Shown here one piece after another: positions 26,101 through 36,780 of a DNA stretch of 64,000 nucleotides. Every line of letters begins with the position of its first letter. The stretch's first letter is position 1. Origin of the DNA: Vanessa cardui. Lineage: Eukaryota > Arthropoda > Insecta > Lepidoptera > Nymphalidae. A program made the position numbers and the translations under genes. Under the pieces are notes generated by a model, which had not been told where the DNA came from, made no database searches, and saw only the letters and a list, made by a program, of their open reading frames with translations. The stretch covers positions 12,119,501 through 12,183,500 of the forward strand of contig NC_061135.1 in the NCBI RefSeq assembly GCF_905220365.1, given 5' to 3'.

Positions 26101-26466
26101 CAGTACCAAGTAATTACTGCCGAAAGCTTACTGACAAAATTGTTTCTATAAGAAATAAATGTCATAACTTTAAAGAAATTAAATAATAATTATTAATAAG
26201 CATAATTACACGTTTATTATTGTCTACATTTAACCTTAATAGAAACTAACACTAATTAGAATTTTAATAATTTTATTCTTTAAATACAAATTGAATAAAT
26301 TCTGTTTTATTATTTCAGTCCAATCAACGACGTAACTGGCGAGAAAGACGAAGAATCTACAAATTACGTCGAAGCATTCGAAGCCGGTCAAAATAATCAA
26401 GATTGTCATTTGTTGTATGATAATTGTACTCTATCTTTAATAGATTTATTTACTGTAGTTCATTAA
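14003..26466 (+). CDS. DM-2: secreted DM4/DM12-domain protein (4 exons, 214 aa)
   Basis: Exons 14003-14152, 18864-19093, 24664-24780 and 26319-26466 (645 nt), all GT-AG, intron phases 0, 2, 2. Unlike DM-1 and DM-5, the start ATG and signal peptide (residues 1-23, SIVIITIFMNITFLLAVQ) share one exon with the furin-type RSRR site and QLLFPNSTLLQ. The middle segment LNIGLGTPTP... (51-98) has a sequon at N79. A strong RKKR site lies at 99-102. The domain starts FYKYVEEVLN (about 117-126), then C135-VLRTL-C141 and C195-x6-C202. It is the most diverged copy: the usual CEAA after the second Cys is CQLGAE, and the 'LLxHxLLTP' motif is LLHEIATFILNP. All four cysteines remain and there are no stops or shifts, so it looks functional. 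Introns carry many repeats. Confidence 0.87.
14601..14722 (-). repeat. Repeat A fragment
   Basis: 'taccagatggtgaccacc', 'gctgtaagaaacattaa' and 'catgtcccttgtacctgt' are the reverse of the 3' half of repeat A. In DM-2 intron 1. Confidence 0.55.
14983..15232 (+). repeat. Repeat A copy
   Basis: Well conserved from 'ggctttgtgcaagctcgtct' to 'gaccacttaccatcagg'; lacks the final CTCGTCCGCC block. Confidence 0.8.
15340..15605 (+). repeat. Repeat G-like fragment (shared with 52630-52890)
   Basis: 'agcaatacagca', 'atattacaaatttaaaatgc', 'acattctgtagtatattt' and 'atcagcattatacc' recur in the same order at 52.6-52.9 kb, which ends in the 'gcacccgtgcgaaatcgggg' block. Non-coding mobile-element remnant. 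Confidence 0.5.
15689..15761 (+). repeat. Repeat E end fragment
   Basis: Carries 'agtaatcggttttatt' and the terminal repeat 'ctaagttgtgtcgtactata'. A truncated MITE copy. Confidence 0.6.
15768..16010. other. GC-richer block of unknown origin
   Basis: Markedly richer in CpG than its surroundings ('acaacgcgtccaagtgacgc', 'ctcgcgcgagtg'), directly next to a MITE end. No ORF or known repeat recognised. Confidence 0.4.
16340..16465 (+). repeat. Repeat B tail fragment
   Basis: 'ttggaatatgctccaaac', 'agggagagg' and 'acagactgttattgttgttg' match the 3' half of repeat B. Diverged. Confidence 0.5.
17040..17148 (-). repeat. Repeat C fragment
   Basis: Minus strand: 'aaatcaaaatgtactttatt', 'ctaccgagtaaaaccggcaa' and 'agtagttactcttt'. 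Abuts the repeat D copy. Confidence 0.6.
17163..17310 (+). repeat. Repeat D copy
   Basis: 'cccgtgaccacgaacgctgt' through 'gcgaaaatttaagacaaca', same order as 11508-11650. Confidence 0.65.
18307..18647. mobile_element. Repeat E: MITE-like element, second near-complete copy
   Basis: Starts TATAGAACGATACAACGTAG and ends AGTTGTGTCGTACTATA. Its interior matches the 8979-9309 copy in reverse orientation (for example 'cgatttacatgcac'). About 200 bp upstream of DM-2 exon 2. Confidence 0.75.
18864..19093 (+). CDS. DM-2 exon 2 (middle segment)
   Basis: Acceptor ATTTCAG, donor GG|GTGAGT. Encodes LNIGLGTPTP, sequon NRT, STARKKRELEADYEN and FYKYVEEVLN. Confidence 0.9.
21345..21640 (-). repeat. Repeat B, near full-length SINE
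   Basis: (CAA)n tail at 21345-21366, body with 'cccatactgttccaatgcgg', tRNA-like head ending 'gggccatctcagct'. Two overlapping ORFs inside are artefacts of the repeat. Confidence 0.78.
22284..22512 (+). repeat. Diverged repeat A copy
   Basis: 'gggctttgtgcaagcaggct', 'acataacaacttagtttcc' and 'ggtggcacatggtgatgtaa' are in repeat A order. Confidence 0.6.
22979..23220 (+). repeat. Repeat A copy
   Basis: 'tttgtgcaagcccgtctgag' to 'gccagcgtctatgagcgg' is largely conserved; the 3' end is diverged. In DM-2 intron 2. Confidence 0.75.
23956..24170 (-). repeat. Diverged repeat B copy
   Basis: 'cttgtctcccttttgagg', 'aatgcgggtttatgg', 'ataaacacaaattaag' and a worn tRNA-like head near 24120-24170. Confidence 0.55.
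24664..24780 (+). CDS. DM-2 exon 3 (DM4/DM12 core)
   Basis: Acceptor TTTTTCAG, donor AA|GTGAGT. Encodes FGQNGTSCVLRTLCQLGAEP and LLHEIATFIL. Confidence 0.9.
24860..25065 (+). repeat. Repeat C copy
   Basis: 'caaaatatactttattcaga', 'aagcactttttaatcgtca' and 'taaaaatacagtcatgttt'. In DM-2 intron 3. Confidence 0.65.
25346..25563 (-). repeat. Repeat F SINE
   Basis: Near-identical in order to 3490-3706, with the tRNA-like head at the right ('cactcgacc'). Confidence 0.7.
25895..26064 (-). repeat. Diverged repeat A copy
   Basis: 'cattccttacattcccttgt', 'caaaacacaacaatac' and 'taagcttgcataaagcccta' read in reverse repeat A order. Confidence 0.6.
26319..26466 (+). CDS. DM-2 exon 4 (C-terminal exon)
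   Basis: Acceptor TATTTCAG. Encodes PINDVTGEKDEESTNY, the CHLLYDNC pair and IDLFTVVH with TAA stop. Confidence 0.9.
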
Positions 26467-26467
26467 A
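26462..26467 (+). promoter_or_regulatory. Poly(A) signal ATTAAA overlapping the DM-2 stop
   Basis: ATTAAA includes the TAA stop (CATTAAAAAT). Confidence 0.4.
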
Positions 26468-26730
26468 AATACACGTTCACGGTCTTTAGAGACGATCTTA
26501 TAAAAAGTTATTTCAGGTAAATCCTTTCTGGCTATTTATAATGTCGAAGCTCGAAGCTCCCTCGGGGGATGTTTTCATCAAAACAAGAGTACTGTTGCGT
26601 CTCAATATCTATATAAACAACATTTTGTATCTAACTATGTACATGTAAACATTCACCTTTTTCATATTAACGAATACAATAGCTTACTATATACTTAATA
26701 TATAGATTTAATATGCATAAGTAATATTGT

Positions 26731-26931
26731 ACAACATCACACATTACTATGATCCCAAAGTAAGTAGCTAAAGCACTTGTGTTATGAAAAATCAGAAGTA
26801 ACGATTATCACAAACACCCAGACCCAAAATAACATAAAGAACTAATGAACTTTTTTTACATCGACTGGGCGGGGAATCGAACCTGGATCTCGAGTGGCGG
26901 AACCCATGAAAACCGGAGCACACACAGAAAG
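26731..26931 (-). repeat. Repeat F SINE, diverged
   Basis: 'acaacatcacacattac', 'aatcagaagtaacgat' and 'ggggaatcgaacctgg'; the tRNA-like head is damaged at the right end. Confidence 0.6.
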
Positions 26932-27078
26932 TTACTTTCGGAAGTGTCATTGAATTACAAGCAGAGCTTATAAAATATTATATAGGTTATGTTATAGAAT
27001 TTAATGCGTTTATTACCTGTTCGCTTCGGTAAAATACAGATTCTATTCGAAATGTAGATTTCGAACTGATAGTTTTTT

Positions 27079-27360
27079 TGTGGTATAGGTTAGCGGATGA
27101 GCATTTAGGCCACCTGATGGTAAGTGGTCACCATCACCCATAGACAATTACGCTGTAAGAAATATTAACTATTCTTTACATCGTCAATGTGCCACCAACC
27201 TTGGGAACTAAGATGTTATGTCCCTTGTGCCTATAATTACACTGGCTCTCTCACCCTTCAAACCAGAACACAACAATACTTAGTACTGTTATTTGGCGGT
27301 AGAATAACTGGTGAGTGGTTGGTACCTACCCAGACGGGCTAGCACAAAGCCCTAACACCA
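27079..27360 (-). repeat. Repeat A, full-length copy
   Basis: Minus strand runs from 'tggtgttagggctttgtgct' to 'taacctataccac'. One of the two most complete copies, with 45504-45790. Confidence 0.8.
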
Positions 27361-29455
27361 GTGGTATCTTCATATTCAATAAAATTCAGCAAAATAGACG
27401 ATTCATATTTCTGTTTGTAAGAGATTATTTGTATTTTGATTTCGAAATGTAAAAATCAAACAATTTTATATTTAACATAATATTTGTAGTAAAATTAATT
27501 AGTGCTGTGCTATAATGAAGTGCGTTTTAATTAACTGTAATAAACAAATACATGGGTTATATTAACTTTAACAGATGAAACACAAATAATAAGGCATTCA
27601 CTTAGTAATATATATTTATATAATTATGTATATCGAAGTAACTCATTGTTTATGAACAAACCAAAGAATCAAACGTATTAAAATTGAATATTGAGTTATT
27701 TGAGGGATGAAGATATCTATGTATATTAATGTCATAAAATTTAAATCATGTGAAAGTAACTCGGTCTGACTTTCTGTCTACGTTACGTTTTCTCAGCTAA
27801 AATTATTAACGAATTTGAAGAATTTTATACTGAAATAAACATGAAACTCAGACAAGGATATCCTTTTTTATACCTAAGACTTTCAACTGTCCTTGAAATG
27901 CAAGCGAAAATTATTAGATATATAAGTGACTCCACTTTCATCCTCATCCGAATAATTAGAAAATACATGACCAAAGAGTTTTCCAGCTCCAGTTGAACAA
28001 CTTCACGCGCTTTCCAATGCATAGATATACTACCAACTTCTAGCTGCTGATGGGATACCTAACCATGAAATCCTGGGTTTTAAACCTGGAACTGTGAAAT
28101 AATCTTATAAAGTAGCTACTAGACCGACGTGAGCATCCGTTTCATAGCTAATGAGTATGAAACCAAGTGCATCCCATTAACTAACTACCGGGATGGTTCG
28201 CCGGATTAGTTTAATTGTTACTCCTCGGCTCCTTAGGGTCGTAGTGTGGAGAAATATTATCTTGTCTTCCTTTGTTAATATTTCTGTTATCGCTTATAAT
28301 TTTTGAATCAAAGAAAAAAAATCGTATTTTATGAGTTTAGCTGTCAATAATGTATTTTTCAACTTCGTAATAAGCTAAGAATTAATGATTTTTTTTCAGG
28401 AGAAGAATCTCGATACAATCTACATTTCGAACCGATAGTAGATTTACTTTTAATATAGTTTTGTAAAATGAAGATTTAAAAGTCATTTTAAAAGCCGTAA
28501 AGTTAGTAGTTATTTTGAATAGATTTCCACTGTAAAAAGCGAAGTAAAAGAGCGCTCGTTCGATATGTTATCACAACAGTAATCAAATCAACATCGTATT
28601 ACTATCCCACTGCTGGGTAAAGGTCTTTTTGAGGAAAAGGCTCTAAACTTTCTCCTCAAAAGGTATTACAACAATTAGTGAGTTAATCAATCATAACGCA
28701 ACTTGGGAATGAAACGATCGTCTTCTGTTTATTTCTTTATTGTTCTGAAAAATGTAGGCAATAATAAATATTGACAAAATAAATGATACCCTTCGAGTTA
28801 CTTTCGCCGGTTCTTTAGGGTTCGAAGTATCTTCTTTATTAATAGCGTAATTCGATTTTGTCCCATGATTGTAGGACGATAACTACACTTAAAGAAACGG
28901 TTGTAGTCTAATTTTTAAGATGTGCAGAAAATAAAAGAAGAAAAGAAAAAGAATCCTTGATTGCAATTTACTAAATTGTTACGATTTACCAAATGATTAA
29001 TTTAAGAGAGAGGAAAAAAGTTATTGCCCGTTTAAAGGGCGGCTGTATAGTAAAAAATTAAAGATGTAAACAAATTTTGTTGTGTTTTTCACTCAAACTC
29101 CAACTACAACTGAAATAATGTATATTTATATGTTATAGTAGCATTGGCGCTAAATATAGACTTGCATTTCAAATTAATTGAAATCAACATAAAATTAGTC
29201 ATAGGTTTTTAGTAATTCCTGAAAAATCTTTCGAAGTAACGTAAACTTTCGCAAGTGATCCGCTACTTTGAAATAAAGGCTTCAAATAAGAAGGAGGTGA
29301 TCGATTTAAGTGATTTGTTCTTATATTTGCAACCACACATATGAAACGGTTTGAAAAAAAAAATGTTTTGTTGTTATATTTAGTTTTAAAAGTTGCACAA
29401 ATGGTTAGAAAGTATTCGTCATGCGTGAGACCAGAATGTGTGTAATTTCAGTGAC

Positions 29456-29640
29456 AACAAACAACAACAACAGCCTGTAAATTCCCACTGCTGGGCTAAA
29501 GGCCTCCTCTCCCTTTGAGGAGAAGGTTTGGAACATATTCCACCACTCTGTTCCAATGCGGTTTGGTGGAATTCTGCTTATTTGAACAGCGTGGTAGAAA
29601 AAAACTTCGAACCTTCTACTTAAGGGGAGGAGAGGCCATA
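29456..29640 (-). repeat. Repeat B fragment
   Basis: (CAA)n, 'cagcctgtaaattcccactg' and 'ccaccactctgttccaatgc', followed by a short inverted piece ('aggggaggagaggccatagc'). Confidence 0.65.
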
Positions 29641-30039
29641 GCAGCGAGACATTTTCACACTATGTTGTCTTAAATTTTCGCGATTATTACACATTTAAAT
29701 AAAACTATTTAAACATTTTCACACTGTTACTTTACAATTATTTTTTTCTGTTTTTTGCCATGATATTAAATTTGACGAAAAATTGAAAAATTTGATGAAA
29801 GTCATTTTTTTTGTATTTAGAGTTAGAAAGGTAGAATTTCTTCTCACTATTAATAATAATAAGTGTAATGCTTCATTTGATCTCTGTTCTACTGCAAAGT
29901 TGAGTCCACAAGCAATTTACTTTTCCATCGTATACGTGATAATTGTAGACGTGAATGTCAAATATTAATTCAATATCAATAGTAAATGGTAGAATATATT
30001 ACACAAATAAAACGCAATACAAATTTTAAAATCTTCAAT

Positions 30040-30045
30040 TTTAAT
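30040..30045 (-). promoter_or_regulatory. Poly(A) signal ATTAAA overlapping the DM-3 stop
   Basis: ATTAAA spans the TAA stop on the minus strand (TATTAAAATTG). Confidence 0.4.
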
Positions 30046-30221
30046 ACAGCCCAAATTTGTGCAAGGTTTCCATTCCAATACCAGTGAAGGTTTCCAGTAT
30101 CGAGGATTCGCATTCAGGGAACATCATCTCACAGTTGTTACCAGCTTCTCTTCCGATCCTCTCTGCCGCGTGGTATTCATTGTCAGTGTGGTGTGACAAG
30201 CTGTCTTTAGTCGTCGATGGC
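30041..30221 (-). CDS. DM-3 exon 4 (C-terminal exon)
   Basis: Acceptor AATTTTAG. Encodes PSTTKDSLSHHTDNEYHAA, NNCEMMFPEC and a C-terminus ending KFGLY. Confidence 0.9.
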
Positions 30222-33200
30222 CTAAAATTGTAAACATAAATAAATTGTAAATATCAATAGTGAAATATTTTTTTTATGTTATAAATATAATAAGTTAAGG
30301 CAATAAAAAAAATGACTGTCGCTTCCATATATAAGAACATACAACAACAGCCTGTAAATATTCCACTGCTGAGCTAAGGTCTCATCTCCTATTCCACCAC
30401 GCTGTTCCAATGCGGGTCGGTGGAATACACATGGGTAGAATAGGAGGAAATTTAGAGGAGGTCTTAGCCCAATAGTGGAAAATTTACAGGCTGTTAATGT
30501 AGTGTAAAAAAAGGAGATAAATAATTTTTAATTCTTTCTTCCCTCTCATGTAGCGAAAAGTTTCTCCATAGATTCTAGTTATAAAATTACTATAAAAATG
30601 TATACGGCCTAACATTGTCCTTAAGATCAAATACCTTCTTTTCGATTTCGCCATAATCGGTTAAAAATAAAGTAGCAGTACGTTTTCTTTAACAGTAAAG
30701 CTTAGCAAAGCCTCTTCTCCTGTCAAGAGGGATTTGGAATTTATTCCGCGACGATGGTCCGTTACGGTTTGTGGATATATTTGTAGATTACTCAGAATTT
30801 ATTCATCATATTCTCATATAATATTTTTCCTTAAACACTGGATGAATAAATCAAAAGTGCGAATAAGGTTTCAAAGGTTAAAAACTGCCTCTGTTATTGA
30901 AGACTACGTATTGAATTCAAGCAATGCAATCGCATCATAAGTAAGTAATATATATAGAAAGAAGCCATTACAGCTTTAGTCACTGTAACTGTGTTCTTCA
31001 TTGCCTTTACTTCAAAATACTCTCATATTTTCATTTAATACTATTTTTTTAAACATTGTAACCGCAGATTTACATTTTTTCTTGATACTTGTAACATAAA
31101 TCTTGCTTTCGTGATATGTAAGTGGATGTCACTTCTTAAAATTTTGAAATTAGTTGAAATGTAAAACAAAAATATTAAGGCTTTAAATACATATGTACAA
31201 AGACCTGGTAAGGTCTTTGATTACCATTTCAATTATTTAAAAAAATGATGCAATAATTATTCTTTTAACGATTACATTTTAATTAATAAATGAGGATATC
31301 ATATGAATGTATTTTATTATATATGCATCCTGAATCCGACTTGGAATATTACTATTTAAATACTTTCTTTTCATTAAAGTTTTATAATATTTATTGAAAT
31401 TACATATATTCGTTTAAAGAAGAAAGAAATTTAAATGGAAATGTACAATGCAATCAAGATACATGCCTAACTTTGTGTTTAATGGATTCCGTTAATAACA
31501 TTTTAAGAATTCCAACTTTTCCTTTAGAAAATCTCTGTTACGTATGTATTATAAGCCGGCGCGGGCGTCTTTATTAAGCTTTTATAGGCTACAAGTAGCC
31601 GGGCACTTACGTGAATAATATATGACCAATTTCTCCAAGCAACCCGTTCTCGTATGTGAAAGGCACCTCGGCTGCCTCGCAGATGCTCCGCAGCAAGCAA
31701 GGTCTGCCTGAATAGCCGTACCTATGGAATTTTTAAAATATTTTATAAAGAAACATTATTAAATTTGATATGACTTCTTGTCTCTGAAAAAATATTTAAA
31801 GGGGAACTAAATGTTACAGCCAACAATCCGAAACTTTAAGTTAAACTCTCGTATCAATTTAAGTCTGTTTGTCATCTGATTCAGTTTCATAACTTTTAAA
31901 CAATGTATACAATACCTAAACAATAACTCGAGGACGGCTTTGCTGAAATCAACAAACTTAATTCAAGAATGCGATGAATGAAACGAACTCTGACTCGGTA
32001 AAGTTTACTCAAGTCGTCCAACATCCAACGAGGTATTGAAAAACTTTTAATCCTTATTTAAAGAGAAATGGTTTCAGTTTACCTACGTGTTTTAATATTT
32101 TTTAAATATTTATTGAGTGCATTTTTAAGACTTACCTTTCGATCATGTGTTCCATGATTTTATAGAAATCCCATCTGTTCATCCTTTGCGGTTCTTGTTC
32201 TGCTTCTAAATGTTTTTCGTCGATAATTTCTTGACGCCTAATCGCTTCTTCTAAAGGCAATTCAGTGTTGACATCTAATTTTTCAATGGAATTTCCAGAA
32301 TAACCTTCGGAATACATAAGTGATCGTTTTCTTCTTTTATCGTCAAATGTTATATCGACTAACGTATCATTGCTACTATTGGCGACATCAGTATCTATAT
32401 CGTTTATGTCTCTCGACGTGTCCGAATCAATATCATTAGATTCTTCAGCATCTTCTGATACATCTTCACCACCCATATCTCTCGACACTGTATTAGCGAA
32501 TCCATAAATTCTACTTGTGTATTCAGTACTGTTTGTTGGTAAGTCATATTGAAATTTTATAACAGTACCGACTGTGACGGAAGCTTCTTTTAAATCAACA
32601 GGGACACCCAAACCGATGATAAACTGAAACATAACGTTCGAATTACTTCAAATCGTAAATTATTATGATGGAATTTATTACTTAGCGACGAAGCATAATC
32701 AAGCTTAGATTTAATCCTGGAATCGATCAAATTAGGATCAGACACAAATTATGCCATTGCCTAATCAAAGCGATTATATTACAGCTATATCACTTCATTC
32801 CACTAAAACCTAGAATCGAGAAACGATCAAATGGAATTACTCAATTTCTCTGCCCTGGTTTTATTATTTAATACGATTGGTCCTTTCTCCGCGTCGTTTA
32901 GTTTTAGTAGATATTAAACCTTATTGTAAGGTAGCTTGTTAACAACCATCCCATCCCTTTAACAAGGCCTTGCAGTAATAAGGCCATATTTTAGTATAAA
33001 TTTTCCCTCCTACCAAGTCTCGAGGAAAAAATATTAATAATAATTTTGGTAAATAATTGGAATACTTTATTTAATTGCCGGTCTTTGAGAGGCTCTTTAT
33101 GAAATTAAATGTAAAAGTATTTCCTTTATTTGTTCCCATCGTGTCGAAACTTAAACAGCGAAAAAGGAAATATCGTAAACAAAATTAATTAAAAAAAAAT

Positions 33201-33853
33201 TAGAACAAAGAAATGAACTTGAATAATAATGAGACGCGAGTAATATCTCACAACTGCTGTACTTTGAAGTGTTTATTTTCATATAAATTGTTTCATTGTT
33301 TCGTAATTGAAGGATTCTTCGAGATAATAACGTTTTAAAGTCTACAAAGTAATACAAATGTACCACGAAGCTTAATTTTAATTATATTTACATCTTAGTC
33401 GTGCTTATGAAATGCTTCTGAATACGATTTCCAATTAAATTTGAATGAATCGTAAAACAGATAGATTATGAATATTTTTATAGTTATGTTAATAATCAAG
33501 AAAATACACAAACACGAATCCATACAGAATTCATTTCATTGATACACTAGAACCTTCGGAATCGAAAGATAAATAAAAATTAGCTCAAAAAGAACGAAGA
33601 GGCGAGCGACTTAATTGCATTTGAATTCACGAATAAAAAACATCGCTTCGTTAAGCCGAATACGGTGGAAGAAAACGTCATTTACTTAACTTAAAATCTG
33701 TGTTATGTAAATTTGCATTCATTGATGAGAATAAAAAAGCAATACCTGAGCTCTGGCCGGGCCACCGTCCGGGTAGACGAGGTATCTTTTGTGTCTCTCG
33801 TTTGCTTCGGATGCCGCTAACAGTAAATTGAGCAAAATTAACTTCAGCAACAT
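30041..33853 (-). CDS. DM-3: secreted DM4/DM12-domain protein with acidic insert (4 exons, 295 aa)
   Basis: Exons 33853-33746, 32623-32136, 31721-31611 and 30221-30041 (888 nt), GT-AG, phases 0, 2, 2. Signal peptide about 1-17 (LLKLILLNLLLAASEA), furin-type RHKR at 21-24, then YLVYPDGG. The middle segment starts FIIGLGVPVDL (37) and has a sequon at N67. A unique insert rich in Asp, Glu, Ser and Asn (about 89-131) precedes RRKR (133-136), with a further charged linker to about 185; the protein is about 80 residues longer than DM-1 or DM-2. The domain starts WDFYKIMEHMIER, then C207-LLRSI-C213-EAA, GLLGEIGHILFTP and C266-x6-C273. It is the most compact gene (3.8 kb) and best matches the family consensus. 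Sequons also occur at N118 and N121, in the acidic insert. Confidence 0.9.
30342..30500. repeat. Two repeat B tails in inverted arrangement
   Basis: The left part 'acaacagcctgtaaatattc' and the right part 'gtggaaaatttacaggctgt' are inverted copies of the same SINE end with a shortened middle. In DM-3 intron 3. Confidence 0.6.
31611..31721 (-). CDS. DM-3 exon 3 (DM4/DM12 core)
   Basis: Acceptor TTCCATAG, donor AC|GTAAGT. Encodes YGYSGRPCLLRSICEAAEVP and GLLGEIGHILF. Confidence 0.92.
32136..32623 (-). CDS. DM-3 exon 2 (middle segment and acidic insert)
   Basis: 488 nt, acceptor GTTTCAG, donor AG|GTAAGT. Encodes FIIGLGVPVDL, the acidic region, KRRKRS and FYKIMEHMIE. It is about twice as long as the corresponding exons of DM-1 and DM-2. 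Confidence 0.92.
33746..33853 (-). CDS. DM-3 exon 1
   Basis: ATG to donor CAG|GTATTG, 36 codons. Signal peptide, ERHKR and YLVYPDGGPARAQ. A CAGT initiator-like element is about 50 nt upstream (33904-33907). Confidence 0.88.
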
Positions 33854-35886
33854 CGTGTAGCCGTCTGATTCGTAACGTGCAACGTGGCCGTCGATGTGTG
33901 AATACTGTGTAAGATAAAATGTAGAATGTTTGCTTAGAGCCTCCGTAGCGTCTAATGAACCGTTATATTTTGCCAGCGATTTGGGTTGCGAACGCCCGCC
34001 GTTTCGTGATCTATGAACTAGTTTAGATGCTGAATACGGATGTGTTATAGCATTGAGAATACAGCAGATATTTCTTTTAGCAATTTTATATACAATTCTT
34101 GATAAATTCGAAAGTGAGTTTGTTTACTTGTTTGATACAGTTTTACTTTACTTCGCAAACGCCATAACGTAAATCAGCATAATAAGGTCATACCTCACAA
34201 CTGTTACTGTATTATACGCGGGTGAAGTCACGACTTGAAACTAGTGTTGTGTATATCTACAATATTTCATATCTCTTTGATCTTTAATTTATATTTTATT
34301 ACCCTCATTTCAGAACAATACTCATGTTCTAGTTTTATTATTCTTTCTTGTATGTATGTAATATTTTAATGAACATTGTACATTCGTCTTGTTTCAGTTA
34401 AACACTAAGCTAATCTCTATTTAACTTCTACGATATGAATCTATATAAACTATGGAATAGTTGAGGAAACTTATTATGAGCGGGGATGGCGGAATCAGCT
34501 ATCGATTCGTCGTAACAGCAATTATTATTATTGAGACGCACCACAGTAATAGGTTATATATTTAATCAAGAAGTAGGATCATTTGTAGTCCTTCCTTATC
34601 CCTTCATTATGGTCAGGATATAGTCCAATTATGTGTATGTATATACAAGCAATGTAATACACGTTTATGCTTCCACACTAATTCGATTTAGGTATTACAT
34701 GTTCAACTTTTACTTTTAAAATGTGTTTTTGACACGTGATGTTTTTGGTGAAATTGAAATTGAATTTGAGAATTGAAATTTGTAAAGTTCAATGGTGTGT
34801 CAATCAAAAATTATTAGCTTAGAGGTCGAATCGAGGATCGTTAATTTAATTTGTAATCGATTGACCGAATGATCACTTTTTCAAACCCAATCAATTAATT
34901 TCCATGCGTTTTTGTATTCCAAATTATATCGTTATCCGAAGTGAAAAAAAAAAACTGTTAGCAAACATGTATCAGATTTTAAAATTACCCTCTAAAAAGG
35001 AAAATAACTTGCCTAGAATTGATAGTTGCTTATTGTAAGTTTTAGTCTTTAATACGTTTGTACATATATTTTATAACAGCGATCTAAATATTTAAATAAA
35101 TTTTACATTTATTTTTATAATAAATGTCGATGTTTATACTTCGAAACCCAAATTAAAACAAACCGTAATCTCAAAGGTTGTCTGAAAGAGATCGCTTTTG
35201 TTGATAAAACCTTTGTACACGACTTCGCTCGCTTCAGTGGTTTGGTAGTGTAAGAGCAATAGACAGACAGACAAACAGAGCTACTTTCAAATTTACATTA
35301 TTAGTATCAATCGCATTTTACATTGATTTCCAATAAAGGATTATCGATTTAGGATTATCTCTCATTAATATTCCATCTACATATTTTTAAATTAAATGAT
35401 AAAAATAAAGCTTTGGAAAGCATAAACACTTTAATAATAAACACTTATAAACAATTCCGATGTTAAAATATTTTATGACTAAAATAGCAAACAAAACTCA
35501 TTGAAATTTGCCTTGCTGGCTGTAATTTTAAGAGAATGTATTATTTTTTAAATATAATATAAATAAATAAAGTAATAGATATCCTGCTTTGTGATATATT
35601 CTACTTATGAACAAAGTTTCATTGAAATGTCTTCAGCAGTCTTGTAACAATTGAGCATCAAAGATATTAGCATTTGAATAGTAATACGTTATATAAAACA
35701 TTATTATAATACAACGAAATTAGAGAGCCACCCAATTTTAATTAAATTTTACACAGTTACATATTTTACATCGTATAAAATAATTCAATTTTATAGTCGG
35801 CCTTTATAACATATATACTCAACATGGATTCTAAAATGCTGTGGAATTATGAACATTTTCTAATAAAAATACTAAAAATCAGTATA

Positions 35887-36130
35887 AACAAAATCAAAAT
35901 AAACTTTATTCAAGTAGGCTTTTACAAGCACTTTTGAATCCTCATTTTACAATTAAGTGAAGCTGCCAGCGGTTCGTAAAGTTCTACCGAGAAGAACCGG
36001 CAAGAAACTCAGAAGTTACTCTTTTTCAGCATTTAAAAAATACAGTCATCTTAGTTAAATACAATTACATATGTATGTAATATATCTTGCCTGGAAGCCA
36101 ACAGATATTAACTCCACGCTTTTTTATCAT
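35887..36130 (+). repeat. Repeat C copy, well conserved
   Basis: 'aatcaaaataaactttattc', 'aggcttttacaagcactttt', 'ctaccgagaagaaccggcaa' and 'aagttactctttttcagca' in order. Confidence 0.75.
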
Positions 36131-36717
36131 CTATGAAATCTTGTATCGAATAATATGCCTTTTTCACCAATGTATTTTTTACATACGATTTGAATTTTCG
36201 AAATGGCAAAGCTAAAAATGTTTACAATGTATATTACTTCAGATAAAAGTATACAATTAAAAATGTATATTTTGATATCAACACGTATTACATTATTCAA
36301 GAATAAAACATTAATGATATCAATGTACAATATCATGCGATAAGTATGAAGTAAAGTGCAATTAGTTGCACTATTTGCTTGCGTTCGCCGCAAAATCCTA
36401 TTTAACCTCTCCCCATTGCTGAACGTGAAGGCTTTTGACGTGGTAATTGGTACCCCATGAGTCAGACGCGGTGTTTGCGTAAAAATTTCACTCGCATACG
36501 AACGTTTGATGTATTTTTTGTTTTCTTTACACGGTTAGTCTATCTTTCCTGTTCGTGACGTTGATCGTGTGCCATTCCCTTTATTTATGGGAAGGAATTT
36601 CGAGACACTGTTTACTATAGTCGGACTGTTTTGTTTTTCGTACGTAAACTATTTTTCTTTTTGTTTTAATAATTTACTTCATAACTATTTAGTCTTGAAT
36701 CAAATCGTATGTTTCAC

Positions 36718-36780
36718 TAGTGACCCGACCCGGCTTCGCACGGGTGTAATACTGATACTAAATATACTATAGACTTTATT
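36718..36780 (+). repeat. Repeat G fragment
   Basis: 'tagtgacccgacccggcttc' then 'gcacgggtgtaatactgata'. The reverse form is at 46080-46137 and a variant ends at 52890. Confidence 0.5.

Larger units (their letters stand above)
26467..30040. other. Tail-to-tail region between DM-2 and DM-3
   Basis: Repeat-rich, with no supported exon: repeat F (26731-26931), repeat A (27079-27360), a repeat C-like fragment (28415-28496), and repeat B fragments (28605-28668, 29456-29640). A repeat D piece lies at about 29660-29710. Confidence 0.6.

Noticed and set aside
36569..36772. Signal-like ORF (internal start near 36587) as the DM-4 first exon
   Set aside because: Its possible donor (TAC|GTAAAC) is phase 0, while the DM-4 exon at 39331 needs phase 2. 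It also runs into a repeat G fragment.
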